A program made the position numbers and the translations under genes. Under the pieces are notes generated by a model that was given only the letters and a program-made list of their open reading frames with translations, was not told where the DNA came from and did no database searches. Shown here piece after piece: positions 25,001 to 38,339 of a stretch of DNA of 64,000 bases. Source of the stretch: Onchocerca lupi (taxonomy: Eukaryota > Nematoda > Chromadorea > Rhabditida > Onchocercidae); contig JAOVVO010000343.1 of NCBI GenBank assembly GCA_028564675.1, positions 19,077-83,076 of the forward strand. The letters are read 5' to 3'. Each line of letters begins with the position of its first letter. Position 1 is the stretch's first letter.

Positions 25001-25895
25001 ACAAGAAAGATTTTTCTTTTTTTTTTTTTTTGCAATTAACTTACATTCATTGCAAATCTTTTCAATAATAATTACCGGATTTTTTCTTAAATTTTCATGA
25101 TTAATTACCATCTTAGTTATACTTAATTTAGTTTTTGATCATAACTAATCAAGAAATTAATGAATTTCACCGTAATATATGTTCAATATGTTGTGTTGTG
25201 CTGTGTTGTGCTTTTGTTTATTATTTTATTTGTGTTGTTATTGTTGTTGATGTTTTTCAGTATTTGTTATTTATTCGTTCTGTTATTTATTTTTAAAATC
25301 ATATTTTAAAATAATACCTCAATTGTTGATTTATTCATTCCAAATAACAAGTTAAGCTATTCATTTTGTTCAAATTTTGTAAGACATTCCTTTTCGTGAT
25401 TAATTATTATTGTTAAAATTTTAAATAAAACAAAAATTTTTGAAGAATGATTCAAGAATTTCCAATTTATATCTTTCCAAATCTATTTTTTGTTTTCTAT
25501 TTTATTTAATTTTTATTTATTTTTTTTTTGTAAAGATTTTAATTAGTATGAGATAAACAAAATAAGTGAACTATTATTGGAATGATTAGAATAAAAATTA
25601 ATAAATCTCATTTCATTTATCATTATACCAACTTTTTTTTTTCTATTAATATTATCATCCATTTATTTTATTTTCCTCATTTTTTTTAAATATATTGATC
25701 AAAATTAATTAATTCTCGTACAATCATTGAAAATATTCTGTTTACTTTCAGCCTATTGATGAGTGTACTGATAAAAGTTGGCGTTGTGTCATTTGGTCAT
25801 TATCAATTTTCGATTATTGCTCAAGCAAGACAATTGCTAATGATATATGTCCGAAATCATGTGGTACTTGTTATGCTCAATTGGTAAACAAACTG

Positions 25896-25929
<34 letters not shown>

Positions 25930-26589
25930 AAACAATAACAACAAAATCTCGATTTAAATCGATATTAATAGGCTCACCATCAGAATTTACTATTAATACA
26001 AATATGAATATTGGAGAAATACGGCATTTAACTACTACTAGTACTATTTCTCCTACAACTATGACAACATCAAAAGATAAATTTGAAAGTACAAGTAAGT
26101 TAAATTAACAAAATTTTAAATTTTTATATAATTGATGAAATGAATACTTTAAAAATATAATCTTATCAAATAAATTGTTTAATTTATTTCACATGTTTTG
26201 ATTGAATTTTATAAAAATAAAAAATAAAGATAAAAAATTTCAAAAAAAAATTATTTCTTTTATAATTTTCAGCAACTATTTGCCGTGATCTCGATTATTC
26301 ATGTCCAATATTGGTCCGAATTACTGATTGTAATGATTTTTTACCACATTATTCGATGAAAACTGTTTGCCCTTTATCTTGTGGTCTTTGCTCGAATAAT
26401 GATAATAATAATAATAATAAGAACAAAAACAATAATGTTATCAGTGATAACAATAACAATAAAACGCCGAAAAAACCCGAAAAAATGTGTGAAGATCGAG
26501 GAAGTTATTTAACGTGTAAGTTGGCGCTTTTTTTCGATGAATGCGATGAAAAAGTGAATTTATGCGCGAAAACTTGCAATGCTTGTTGA
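22002..26589 (+). CDS. Astacin (M12A) metalloprotease with three ShKT-type modules, seven exons
   Basis: A secreted zinc endopeptidase of the nematode astacin (NAS) family. Exons read 22002-22100, 22395-22618, 22979-23275, 24177-24363, 24666-24821, 25752-26094 and 26273-26589, giving about 540 residues. The N-terminus is a hydrophobic signal peptide. Exon 2 is the propeptide, with EGDIAF resembling the aspartate-switch motif, followed by a basic maturation region. Exon 3 begins RRWPNAEIPYAI and contains the zinc site HELMHVIGFFHEQSR. Exon 4 has the Met-turn SIMHY. Exons 6 and 7 add three Cys-rich ShKT/SXC modules (ending CGTC, CGLC and CNAC), separated by a Thr-rich and an Asn-rich linker. 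The layout resembles C. elegans multi-ShKT NAS proteins. Which NAS it matches best cannot be told by eye. Confidence 0.9.
25905..25945 (+). repeat. ACA triplet run in the astacin linker
   Basis: A run of ACA codons encodes the poly-Thr start of the linker between the first and second ShKT modules. The Asn-rich counterpart is an AAT run near 26395-26460. Confidence 0.8.
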
Positions 26590-28345
26590 TGACTAATAAT
26601 TTTTTTTTTTTTTTTTTAAAAATTTATGAAATAAAAAAAGAGGAAGGATAGGAACTAAATTCATATTTAAATATTCATTTAAAAAAATCGTAAAATTCTA
26701 AAAATGGAAAGCATTTTTTCCCATTTACTAACTAAAGGGAATGTTCAACTCAAGTAATAATTTTGAAAAATAAAAATTTCAATTTGATAAAATCGAAAAT
26801 TAATTAATATAATGGATATCTCGCAATATTTCCGCCTGAATTTACAACGTTATTTACAAATTTACAACTGTTTGTCCAGTTGTATTTGTTCAATTGCAAA
26901 GATTAAGCTGGAAATGACACATAAATTTACCGCTTTAAGGTTAATCTGGTCAAATTAATCAGATTACCTATTTTTATCATTCCAATGTAGCAAAGATTAT
27001 TTCGTGGGCTAGCTTTTACATGGTCGAGAAGTTAATCTAAAAGTCAATTTTTCTTCCGGTGAAGTTTTCTTGTTGCTGACGATATGAAATTGGCATACCT
27101 ATTATTCGTAATTACTGATTTAATAAGAAAAAATTTGAATTTTTACTGAATGCAATTGTTTATTTTCTTATATTGAAACTATTTGCTCGCCTTTAGAAAA
27201 ATGAATTCGAAAACTTATCAAGAAAATTTCATGTTCTTGAAAAAAATCTGCTCAATTTTTCGTGTAAAAATTTCACTTTATCATTAATTAAAATCTTGTC
27301 TCTCATAATAATTATTTAAATCAATTACTATTATCAATGTCAATGATTAAAAAATATGCTTTATTGAATTTCATTTCCAATTTGTACAACATTCCAATAA
27401 TGTATTCACAATAATTGCTGATTTTGTATGGTTTTAAAATAAAAGTCCTTTCTTTTTCTGAAACTATTAATCACATGTTATGCACGGAATTAATTTATGC
27501 TTAATATTGTTATGATTTGATAAGGAACAGAAAAAATCATTGAAAGTAATGTTTTCTGTATTATATTTAAGGAAAAAACGATGAAAAAATGTTTTTAAAT
27601 TCTTCAATGTTTCTTTTTTTTTTTTTTTGAAAATAAAAAAGCATTGATATGATAAATAAATCTATGCTTGAAATAAAGAAATTGGCATGCATTAAAATGA
27701 ATGAAAAAGACTGAGATGTATATTATAGCTCATCCAATCATATTTCGTCAAATTTTCATCAAATCCTTCGATTTTGATGACATACGAAAAGACTGTTTAT
27801 TTCAAGAATCGATATTGAATATATCAAGACTTGGTTGTCTTGACGTAAACAAATGTCAGTTAAATCCTAACAAAAACATAACCAGAACAAATGCATAATA
27901 TCTATTTTTGAATAAGTAGCCTATTCGTCTATTATCAAAATCGGAAGATTTGATGAAAATTTGACGAAATTTGATTGAATGAGCTGTAATATACACTTCA
28001 ATCTTTTTCATTCGTTTCAATGCATGCCAATTTTTTTATATCAAGCATAGATTTATTTATCATATCAATGCTTATTTAAAAAAAAAAAGAAACAATGAAG
28101 AATTGAAAAACATTTTTTAATATGACTACTACCATGTGATCACATAAAAACATTATTGTATAATCACTAAAACTAAACTTAAGTTATTCAGAATAAACTG
28201 TAAAAAATCCCATTCTCATAGCTTCGAAATGAATTCCTCAAATTCGTTGAGCAATACTATCATATAACATTAAAGCTCAATGTCTTATTGGAAATTACAA
28301 AAGTCCTTAAAAAAACGAAAAAAAAAAAAAAAAAAAAAAAGAAAT
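26590..28345. other. Convergent 3' intergenic region
   Basis: It lies between the astacin (plus) and DMAC2-like (minus) genes. An AATAAA-like string follows the astacin stop at about 26629. The main content is the fold-back repeat at 27585-28120; otherwise it is AT-rich and featureless. Confidence 0.5.
27585..28120. repeat. Long fold-back (inverted) repeat, MITE-like
   Basis: The left arm (about 27585-27790) and right arm (about 27935-28120) are reverse complements at high identity by eye. Shared strings include AATTGGCATGCATT, TCGTCAAATTTTCATCAAATC, ATAAATAAATCTATGCTTGA and GAATGAAAAAGA. A spacer of about 145 bases separates them. No transposase is encoded. Target-site duplications could not be fixed. 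Confidence 0.75.
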
Positions 28346-31300
28346 TCACACATTGACTTCCTCTTTCACCATCTTATCTTCGATTAATACATATTCTTTT
28401 TGTTCATCAGGTAATGAATTATTGGTTGGTTTCACCGAATCTTCCGGTTGTGATATGCGTTTTGACCTTGGCAAAAGTTTTTGATCTATCGGAATACCAA
28501 GTTTTTTCTTCCATTTCTCTTCAAAACTCAGAATTGCTTCCACCTTTAAAAAAGCCATTAAATCGATTTATTCCTTAGTTATAATAGCGATCATTAAAAT
28601 CAAGACTCATTAACAAACTAATTTAAAAAGTGCTTTATACGTGATATTTTAATAAAAATTAATTTAAATTCTTGTAAAAAATTTTTCCAACAACTTCCTA
28701 CTTTACTTGACCTTTACTGTTTTTTAATAACATACTTCTACTCATAAATGATGAAAAGAAAAGAAGGAAATTATTTTTGAAATACCTCTTGTGTCCATGA
28801 ATAGCCACTAGGTGAACCAACCAATAAATGTCGTAATTTACCACCCGAAAGTTCGTCTAATCGTTCGAATTCAGCAATTTCCATTTCCGGAAGTTCACGT
28901 CGAATTGTGCTATAAATATTAAAATGCTATATGGCAAAATTCTTTTTCTGCAAAATGGATTTGAAATAAAAAAAGAAAAAGAACTTTCATCCTAATGATT
29001 AATAAAACTATCAAATCACTACGTACAATATATCTTCTGCATTACAAATCAAACATAATGAGTTAATCCGTCGGAAAAGTTTAGAGTATCAATTATCAAA
29101 TCACTTCGTTTAGCTGATAAATTGAGCAAACTATTAACGGTTTTATAAAGAAAGAAGTAAAAAAAAAAGTGCTTTAAGTCTCCCATTTTACTCATCTATA
29201 ATAACGGATATAAACAGTTGCAATGATGTAATAAGTATGAAGAAAAAGACAGTAAAATTTGAATTTATAATTTGAAATTAAAAAGCAAAACCTTGTCATC
29301 AGTGGTTTATCTTCATCCGAAACAGCAGGTCGTTCGTTTACTCGGCCAGCAACATAGAATAATCGCCCATCATCATCCTCAGCATATGCATTACCTGTAA
29401 ACAATAAAAAGTAAATTCGTTTCCTTTTATATAGCAAAGTTAGAATGGAAGCTTTGTAATTTATTTATAAATACCACCTTCATATTTTCTGAAAAATTTT
29501 TGAAAAACTTTGACAACCAAAATGAGCTAGCGCAGTTTAATCAGAATATTCGTTCACATATTTAGTTTTGAACAAATAATTCAGAATCACGGATATAAAG
29601 CTTCCGAATTCCTTCTTGCCTCCTTTTTCATCTTATCTTTCACATTCATTCATGAATCAACTGTAGTATCTATATCAATTCTTGCGTTATAATAGTATCA
29701 ATAAACAACCTTTCGCATCAGTAACAACCCTCTCGTTTGCCAAAAGTTTCATTTCACTCTGTAATGACTGCATGGCATTTTCATAATTGATCCCAAATAC
29801 TTTCAAATTCGGAATTGATTCTTCCAATAACAAAGCTGTTTTTGCTATATCCTAAAACATTTATTACAATATAATAATTATATTTTATAACCTTTTATTT
29901 TAATTACTAACTCATGAAGAATGAAAACATGCAAATATTTCTACGATAAATGATCATTCATGAGTAAATAAAGATCATTTAAGTGTAATCACTTTCCAAG
30001 TATGAAAGATTCATTCATCTTTTGTCATTTCTTTATCCTTTCTTTTCCTTCCAAGCAAAAAAAAAAAAAGATCGAAAAAATCGGAATTTTTCCTTAAACA
30101 GCATATCCCTTAATGATATTATCAATACTTTGACATGATCCAATCCTTCCAATCGAAGATAGCGCAATTTCTTGAGCGTTCTTAGTCCAGCCAAACCTTT
30201 GGCTGTGATTCGATTACAATCACTGAGATCTAGCATTTCAAGCGATTCCGGAAACAATGCACCAATTCGTGACATCATCCAGTCGTCCGCATAATAACAA
30301 CCAGCAAGTCTTAGTAGACGTAAATGGCTTAGATCAATCAAATTTTCCAGACCTGAATTGAATTCAGTATTGATTATTCATGTCTAAAAAAGGGAAAAAA
30401 CTTAACAACTTAACAAACTTTACAAAGTTCTTTTAGGAATGCGAATATTGCACAGCTGTAGTTTATTTTGAAAAAAAAATTGCAAACATTCATGAATGAA
30501 AATTACAACTCCTTTATTAAATGTAAACAAAAACGCGATTTTTAATTGCTAATCAACAACTAACATATTGTTATTAATATTATTAGTGTTCTTAATAATA
30601 TCAAATCTTAAAACAAGATTTATATTTCGAGCAAACCTTCGAACATCAATTCTGTATCGCTAGCATCAATTGCTTCAATGTACAAGCCTGGAATTTTTTG
30701 TCCCGGTAATGAGTAATTTCCCTTTTCATCCTTTTTAATCCATATATTATCAGCAACAAACTTCACAGCTGCTCCACGATGAACCAAAAAATGAGCAGCA
30801 GCTAAATCTGGGCCAAGAAATAATAAACGTTCCGGAATAAACCTGAAAAATTATGAAATATAACTAAAACATGCTATTATACAATACGGTTAATTTGACT
30901 TGAATGTCACGAAACTATAATCTATTAAAATCGTTTTTAAAACAAAAGTCATTCCAGCTTGTTATGGCAATGCTATTTTTTCCTTTTTTTCTTTTGATCC
31001 TGAAATTTCTAATTACTTGGCGACATTATTAGGATAATTTCAACATAATTTTACTAGATTTGATTGCTTTTTCTATTGGAATAAACGAAAATTATGAATT
31101 CCAATGATTCCAACATTCCTCAAAAACAAAGTTCGAAAAATTCTCCGATAAATTCTTTCTCAAATCAAAGAAATTTTCAAAATAATAAACATAATAATAA
31201 AAAAAAAAAAACTGCAAAAAAGATATCCATTTTGAAATTTGAATCATTCTTTAGTAAGAAAAACTCTTTCTGAAATATGCAAGAGACATAAATTTACAAA

Positions 31301-33798
31301 TATTTGCTCATCATCTTTATAATAATTTAAATTTGCTTGAATTCTATTATTCGTATAATGAAAATAAATAACATGACAGTAACAAATTATCATCATTGAA
31401 TTTTAGCTCATCAATAATGGCTAGTTGCTCCTCCACACTATCATATAATTTGTTATCATTGTTCATTATATTATTAGTATTTCTTCCAAATGTTTCCTCC
31501 GTGAAGTGTTTTTCGAACACACAAAAATTCCAAACAGAAGAAGAATGTGGCCCCAATGGATATTGTTTTTCGTTTAATGGATCTGATCGTGTATCATATT
31601 TAAAAACTCTTCGTGGCTGTGATAATAGCTTTGTATGTGAGGTATGAATCATCATTCTCGATATCATTTCAGTCCTTTCTTTTTTTTCCATTTCGTTATA
31701 AAATTAAATAATAAAATAAAGTATTATGGAATAGAGCGGAGATACTTTCCTTATAAAATTTCATCAAATTTGTGAATTTAGCTTATTTGTCCATTCGATA
31801 TTGATAGCATAAACACATTTCACTGTGTTGTAAGATTAAAAAAATTGATAAATTTAAATTTAAGATTATGATTAGCAATATAACGCAAGATAAAAGGAAT
31901 CCAGTTGGTGAACGAGTAAAAAGTGTTTTTGGTTATACAAATTATTGTGCCTTCAATGTTGAGATACATCCTATTCAAGAAAAGCGTAGCATGATCGGTC
32001 GGCTATGCTGCTGTAATCAGGATTGGTGCAATGTAAATTATGCTAATGAACCGATTAATGATTTGAGTAGAATTCTTGATCTTGATAGTGGTACCGAAAA
32101 AGATTATGCAATATTGAAAAATATCGCTAGTAAATATGGCATTCACTGAATTTGATCATTTCATGTATTTATTTACTTTGATTATTCCTATTCTGTGCTG
32201 CTTACTTTTCTTTCATTTGATTAGAATAATAATTTTAGCATTTAAATAAATGTTATTTTTTCCTTTTCTGCCTTAAATTTATTTTTAAAAAGTATTCCTC
32301 ATAATCATCTTTATCATTAATACTTGAATATCTCATTCAATTCTCGTCCGTTCTTTATAATGATAATTTAAATATGCTTCAATTTTTTTTTCTATGACAA
32401 GAAAAAATCAATCTTGCCGTCCTTTTAATTATCTAGTTTTTATTCAAACTTCATTTGCTTAGTTAGTCAATCGATCGATCATTAATCGATTTTGATATTT
32501 ATATTTTCCAAACAACGAAAAATTTTCAAAATTTCTTATTGCATTGAAATAGTTTAAATCATTCTGTTGTATTGTTTTGATGTGCTTAATAAGAAATCAA
32601 TGTAAACAAGTAGAAATCTTTCTACATGCTAACGCAGACCTTCAATTTGAATATATAATTCTTAGATTCTCATGTTTCCTATAAATGCGATTTGCCGAGA
32701 ACAGGATGTTGCTTTGTGCTTTGTGTAGGTATTATTGAAAAATCGTCAATTATCAAAACACCCGGAATAATTTTAGAAATATTCGCATAATTTGGGAGTT
32801 TTTTTTTTCTCAATATCATTTTTACCATTAATTAAATCAATAATATCGATTAACCCAATTATTGTTGTAAATACTGCAGAAGAAAGCTTCTGTATTGAAC
32901 TATAATGATAATAATAAGCAAATGTGATAATTACCTTTGATCATATTGGAGATGTTGGAAATGTTCATAACGTTTAAAACGACGTAAATTATCCAAACTA
33001 TGATCGACATATCGCAATTGAGTATAAAATGTATTAAATTCGATATCATTTGGAACATCCTCCCATTGCTTCTTCGGCAGAACTAAAATTCATGCTAATA
33101 AACTAATTAACAACTAAATCTGAATAACAGACGAAAACGAAGAAAAAAAAGTTAAGAAAATTTTTAAAGAAATTATTTTCCAAATTCATCAAAACTGATC
33201 GTATTATATCGATGAACCAATCAGCGATTTCAACAAAATTGCCATCACTCGGTATAAAATGAATGAAATTGCCGTCACTCAGTATTAAATAAAAAATCAA
33301 AAAGAACTAAACGGAAATTATATAGACATTTCTAATTTTTGCAACAAAAAAAGAATATATCGATTTTTATTTCATATCTTACTTTATTATTACAAACAAA
33401 ACACTGAACTAATCGTTAAGTTGAAATGTAAAGATAGCGTTGAATTAGAAAAGAAAATTATTGAATGTTCTAGTAAAAAAAGATGATCATGTTGAATTTA
33501 AATGCACGGACAATTATTTACGTTTCGAAGCCTTAAAGATTTGAGCAGATTTCTGTTCGAAATGTGAATTGCATATCATAAACTTACCATCCTCAACCCG
33601 TTCAGGTGAAATATATGCACCATCTGCTAGCTTGACATAATTTTTAATAGACTTTTCAACTTTCTTTTCTTCCATTTCTTCCTCCACCAACTCTTGCCAT
33701 CGTATGAATCTGCTCCATCGATGAATGAATGTACGTTTTTGACATTTAATACATTCCCGAACAGCAAGCTTCCCAAATATGTGATGAATATTTCTCAT
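28346..33798 (-). CDS. DMAC2 / ATP5S-like leucine-rich mitochondrial protein, eight exons
   Basis: DMAC2 takes part in assembly of the distal membrane arm of respiratory complex I; the sister family ATP5S relates to ATP synthase. Exons read 33798-33588, 33082-32935, 30842-30637, 30352-30129, 29851-29710, 29394-29292, 28909-28786 and 28543-28346, all phase-consistent, giving about 451 residues. That is much longer than human DMAC2 (about 257) because of a long charged C-terminal half. A basic N-terminus suits mitochondrial import. Family features include FNTFYTQLRYVD, the IEAIDASDTELMFEGLENL block, and LRRs such as LEMLDLSDCNRITAKGLAGL. The ATG lies one base after a TTTACAG acceptor. The 2.1-kb intron 2 hosts a separate gene on the other strand. 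Confidence 0.82.
31417..32149 (+). CDS. Small secreted Cys-rich (three-finger/Ly6-like) protein, nested gene, two exons
   Basis: Exon 1 (ending 31641) and exon 2 (31865-32149) join in phase 0 across a GTATGA...TTTAAG intron. The start is read at 31417; an in-frame ATG at 31396 is the alternative. A strong N-terminal hydrophobic segment (LLSLFIILLVFLP) looks like a signal peptide, followed by a Cys-rich body of about 130 residues. It has a CCCNQDWCN motif of the kind that closes the Cys knot in nematode activin-receptor/Ly6-like ectodomain families. No transmembrane segment or clear GPI site is seen after it. The gene lies wholly inside intron 2 of the DMAC2-like gene on the opposite strand. 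The ligand or partner is unknown. Confidence 0.75.
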
Positions 33799-35454
33799 CC
33801 TGTAAATTGAAAACATCATTCCCAAATGTTTCGATGCCTTCAGAAGTTGAAAGATAAAATTTAGGTACCAATAATTCCACGAAACCGTTCGATCTCACAT
33901 CTTTATATCACCCATATTTCTGTTCAACAAGTTGCAACAACCCCATATCTCCATATTTCGGAACTTGCGCCTCTTGATAGATCCTGATTGTCGAATAAAC
34001 TTTTGTCCGAATATAACTACAATACCAACATCATAACAGTGTTCTCCTTGAAACGCATAAACTTTTTTCTGGATAACAAACCAAGCATTTCCAGAATTGC
34101 ATGGAAAAAACAAAACAGAGGGAAATTTTTTTTAATTAGTTTATTTATCAAATATATACAAATTGCATATCGAAAATAGCAGTGACATTACACAAGATGA
34201 TATGTTTTGGAAATCGAACTGAAATATACCATACATAACAACTGGGAATTAAAAAAAAAAAAACGGATATTTCACGAAAATGAAATTAGAAATACAATAA
34301 AACAAAGTGAATTTTAATGAGAAAAGGCGGAAATGAATTTATTAGGCTGAAAGAGCTGAAAAAAGAAAAATATGACCAACAATCAATTTACAAATTCAAC
34401 TCCTGCATTCTTCCCAACAGTTTTCTACTTTCCCGCGCGCAGTCAAAAATCGTATCAATGTCTTGCTTATCTGATATTTTGTCTATATTCACTACTTCTT
34501 TCTGAATAATAGTATCTAATCCTGAGTGATTAGGTTGATTGATTGCAAACTTTACCTAAGTAAGAGAATTTCTGCAGAGCAAGCTCATCATATTATTGAA
34601 AATTTGTTTTTTTTTTTTTAAATTTTATCCATGATATGCTTTAGATTTGGAAACAGGACAGAACATGTTGCAACGAGAAGTTGAATTCATCTTAGGCAAC
34701 ATGGAAAAGTTAGATCTTAGTTTTTACAAGGCCGTGAAATCTAAATTTTTAATAATATAAATTGCAATCTATGGACATTTTCAAATTAATCTGTATAAGA
34801 ATAAACTAAAATAATGTTCATCAAAAAAAAAAAACTCCTCTGAAAAAGCGAACTAGAGAAATCTCTAAAACATTGCTGATCGCATCGTTCTTGAACAGCT
34901 TTCAATAAATTTAAAATTAGTTGATAAAAACGAGTGATAGCATGGAATGAACACTGAGACCACACATTATTATGCGAAATAAAGAAAGCACGATTGAAGG
35001 AACAATCAATAAACGCAAAATTAATGATAGGAAAAAAGTTAAAATACGACGAATGAAAAAAGTAATCATGAAAGAATGGATAACAGGTACCAGGAAAGTC
35101 TTGAAAATGATAACAAAGCTTCGTTTAAAACAATTTTAGTTTACCGTGATTAACTGTTCAACAAAAAGATCAGAAGAGACAAAGTACTTTTAATTATAAT
35201 ATCATCTTAAATTAGTTCATATAACCAGTAGATTTACAATTTGTAATTAATGTCGATGTCACCAAAGAGAAGACTTCCTTTCAGTAATTTACGAAATATG
35301 AAATAACAGATTATTAGCATTATTCGCCATATTTCTTAAGCGCTTTCATGTCATTTTCTTGTATTTATACTTTATTTTCATTCGCAAAACGTGATAATTC
35401 TAATCAAAACAGGTAAGAAATTTAAAATACCAAATATCTTGCTGCGCTCAAGGA
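33799..35454. other. Intergenic between ced-9 and the DMAC2-like gene
   Basis: About 1.65 kb. It contains one exon-like minus-strand segment (34388-34555) and one exon-like plus-strand segment (about 34643-34760). The remainder is AT-rich without a visible signal. Confidence 0.45.
34388..34555 (-). CDS. Unassigned terminal exon
   Basis: After a TTACTTAG acceptor, 55 codons run open to a TAA. The composition is normal protein rather than poly-Lys/Phe: it includes IDTIFDCARESRKLLGRM and ends QELNL. This suggests the last exon of a small gene on the same strand as ced-9 and the DMAC2-like gene. No upstream exon could be joined with confidence and the family is not recognised. Confidence 0.3.
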   Translation of the reverse strand, partial: VKFAINQPNHSGLDTIIQKEVVNIDKISDKQDIDTIFDCARESRKLLGRMQELNL

Positions 35455-37839
35455 TTATCGTGCTTTCCGCACTGTCTTCATTAAAGTGAAAGCACCAATA
35501 CCAAAAATACCGAATATCATCAACGCTTTAATTGATAGGCACCACCGACTGCATTTTGATTTTAAGTTCAGTCGTTCATTTTCTTCAACTTTATTCTTAT
35601 CAATTATTATTTTTGCGCAACCAAAAAAGTTCTCCTGAAATATATAGAAAAAACTTGATTTATGCAAAAATTCAGTTAAATTGGTTAAGATTTAAAAAAT
35701 GAACGCAGTAAGTGCAAATTTAAAATCAATTTCTACTATTATGTGATAATTTTGTTAATGAACTAGTATTTCAGCATACAATCCAAGTCTGTCAACCACC
35801 CAGCATGTATTATGAATAATTGTAGTTACCATCAGAATTATTCGAAATCCCGTTTTATTATTTTTCGTTTTTTTTCCCAAAATTCTATAGTAATTATCTT
35901 CCCATATGTAATTTAGATATAAATACATAACATAAAATGTCAGTTAGCCAAAAAAGAAAATTTGGAACAGTTATGCTCAATGTACCATGTTGTTCAGTAT
36001 GAAAAATCACGCAATCATGTTGATCCACTTTGCTACAACAAAGATAAAATTCGACTTTTGCTTAATAAATATTTTTAAACATCGCAGAACGTTTCATACT
36101 ATTTTACCTTCAGAAATTTACCAATATCTCTCCTTCACTCACTCAGCTTATTTTACAAAATTTGCGACGTCTAATACCACAAATAATAGTTGTGAATTTG
36201 TGTTTTATTCATTTTTAAATCTTATTCTGACTAATACAGAATGAAATCATCATACATTGCTCTGGAACTCAATAATGAAAAAAAAGAAATTCCGGAAAAA
36301 TAATTTTCCAAGAAAGTATCAAAAAAAAAAAATCAATTTATTTGCTTACCCAAGAACGTTTGTTTTGCGGCCATGTCAAAGCAATCCGCTTATGCAAGAA
36401 TTTAGAAGTGTACGATGCAATCAGTGAGATTTCTGGAAACATCTTCATGTCACATAATTTTACTGCAACTAATCCAGCAAATGTAATCAATGCTACCAAT
36501 CGTCCATAAGATAATTGTTCATTTGGCTCATCATCATCGTTTTGAATGTAACATTCTACAACCTGCAGTAACCAGTAGTGATTTTTTTTTTTGTTTTTTG
36601 GTATAAATGGCCTAAATAACTAAAATTGAATCTATATGCCAAATAAGGTCATGGCTAGATGGAAGCAATTAGATATTTCCAGAATTTTAAGAAATATATC
36701 TTATACTACCGATTAGATATGTGCATCTAACAAAAAAGAAAAAAGTGGATGGCATATAGGTAGGTGGCGAGAGAATTAGAGATGATAGATATAAAGTTAC
36801 ATTTTCTTAAAATAAAACGGTTGCTACACAGTAAGCAGCAAAACTGATCCATACTGAGCTAATTTACAGAAATTTAACTTCATATATAAAAGCTGAAATC
36901 AATATGTTGAGTGAGTCATGGAGCAATTTAAATAATTAGTAAACTAATTATTCACTTTCAATACATAAATGAATATCATGTATTTATTTACCTCAACATA
37001 TCGTTGAAATGTAAATCTTCCATTCAGGCATAATCTTGCAACCATATCCGCAAGCTCTTGTGCATTTTTCTTTTCAAAAATCAAGGCAACCGCTCGAATT
37101 AATTCAAACCGATGATCATCGGAAACCGGAATTTCTGGTAAACATGGGCAATGGCTATTATGTAAGTGCATACGATACTGGATATAATCAGTGACATAAT
37201 TCTGTAAATTGTAATTAAATGTTCAACTTCTGTGTACTGGAAGAACAGAAAAAAAAATATCATGATATAACTAGAAAACCAGTTATGATATATACTATTT
37301 CATTTAACTTGAGCTTTTAACGTTTTAAAAATTTTTTAACAAAACTAGATTAAGAAGTAGCAAAAAAAAAAAAGATGAAAAAACTTCATTTAATGACATT
37401 TAAAGCAAAAGTCTACGAGAATCTTAATACTCTTATTGAATGATGAAACAATTTACTATGTAAATATCAATTTTTTAAGCCAAAGTAATATCCAAGAGAA
37501 TGGAAGGTCAAATTTTCATCATTGCTACTTTGCCATCAAGATTAAAATTTAGCTTTGAAATAAATTCATTCGAATTCCAATCCCTTATTATGTTTTTCAA
37601 ATAATACTACTTTTTGCTACTTATTAATGATACCAATTATGTTTCTTCTGAATCTCTATATTTTGATTCTTGTCGTTAATCGATTCTTCGAAATGCATTA
37701 AAAAGTAGACTGACAAGAAATCCCGTAACAAAAATTGCACCTGTATGGTATTAATCCCTTTCAGAAGTTCCACTGATTCATTGATCCCATCGCCACTACA
37801 TTGATCATTTTTCACTTCGACTAAATCAACGGCATTCAT
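35455..37839 (-). CDS. ced-9: CED-9-like Bcl-2 family apoptosis inhibitor, four exons
   Basis: CED-9 sits on the mitochondrial outer membrane and restrains CED-4 until EGL-1 binds. Exons read 37839-37741, 37201-36992, 36562-36350 and 35634-35455, all phase 0, giving 233 residues. The match to C. elegans CED-9 is clear along its length: a VTDYI..R helix, AVALIFEKKNAQ, the BH1-like SYGRLVALITFAGLVAVK, SLIASYTSKFLHKRI, and the BH2-like NKRSW. A C-terminal hydrophobic tail (ALMIFGIFGIGAFTLM) is followed by basic residues, as in a tail anchor. The exon 1 donor (GTGCAA) is weak. sdhc-1 lies upstream on the same strand, as in the C. elegans operon, but 3.3 kb away with a decayed ced-9 copy in between. 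Confidence 0.9.
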
Positions 37840-38339
37840 TTCCTCAAAAATAAATTCTCGTTGTTATTGATTCTGCTGATAAATATAATGCATGAACATA
37901 TGATTCCTACGATTGTTATAAACAAATCAGACATGAACACATTAATCTCAATTACTACGAAACGTGCCCCTACATAATTTCACTTTTAGTACTTAAATAA
38001 TGCTGCGACTATATTTCCAGGAATGTCTCAAATTTCGAAATCTATGAAATAATTAGTCAAACATTCTTAAAATAATGCAAATAAAATTTAATAACATGAA
38101 AGTCTGAGATTAAAGAATTCCCACATGGAATATATCCATCTTGGATTTACGAATTTTATACCAGTAAAGTGTCCAAAGTTCCTGGATCATAAGCCATCGA
38201 CTTTTTCAGTGAAATATACTACGACCTGATAGAGTTTATCTTTGAGCTATACAAGATAAATGAACGACGATCGAAAATTGGTAAAACATTTGCGACACCA
38301 GTGAGAATTTCTTAGCAAATCAATCAAATCTAATCAAAA

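Noticed and set aside
33895..34113. 72-codon minus frame with ordinary amino-acid composition
   Set aside because: No acceptor or start context, and no family resemblance; not enough to call a gene.
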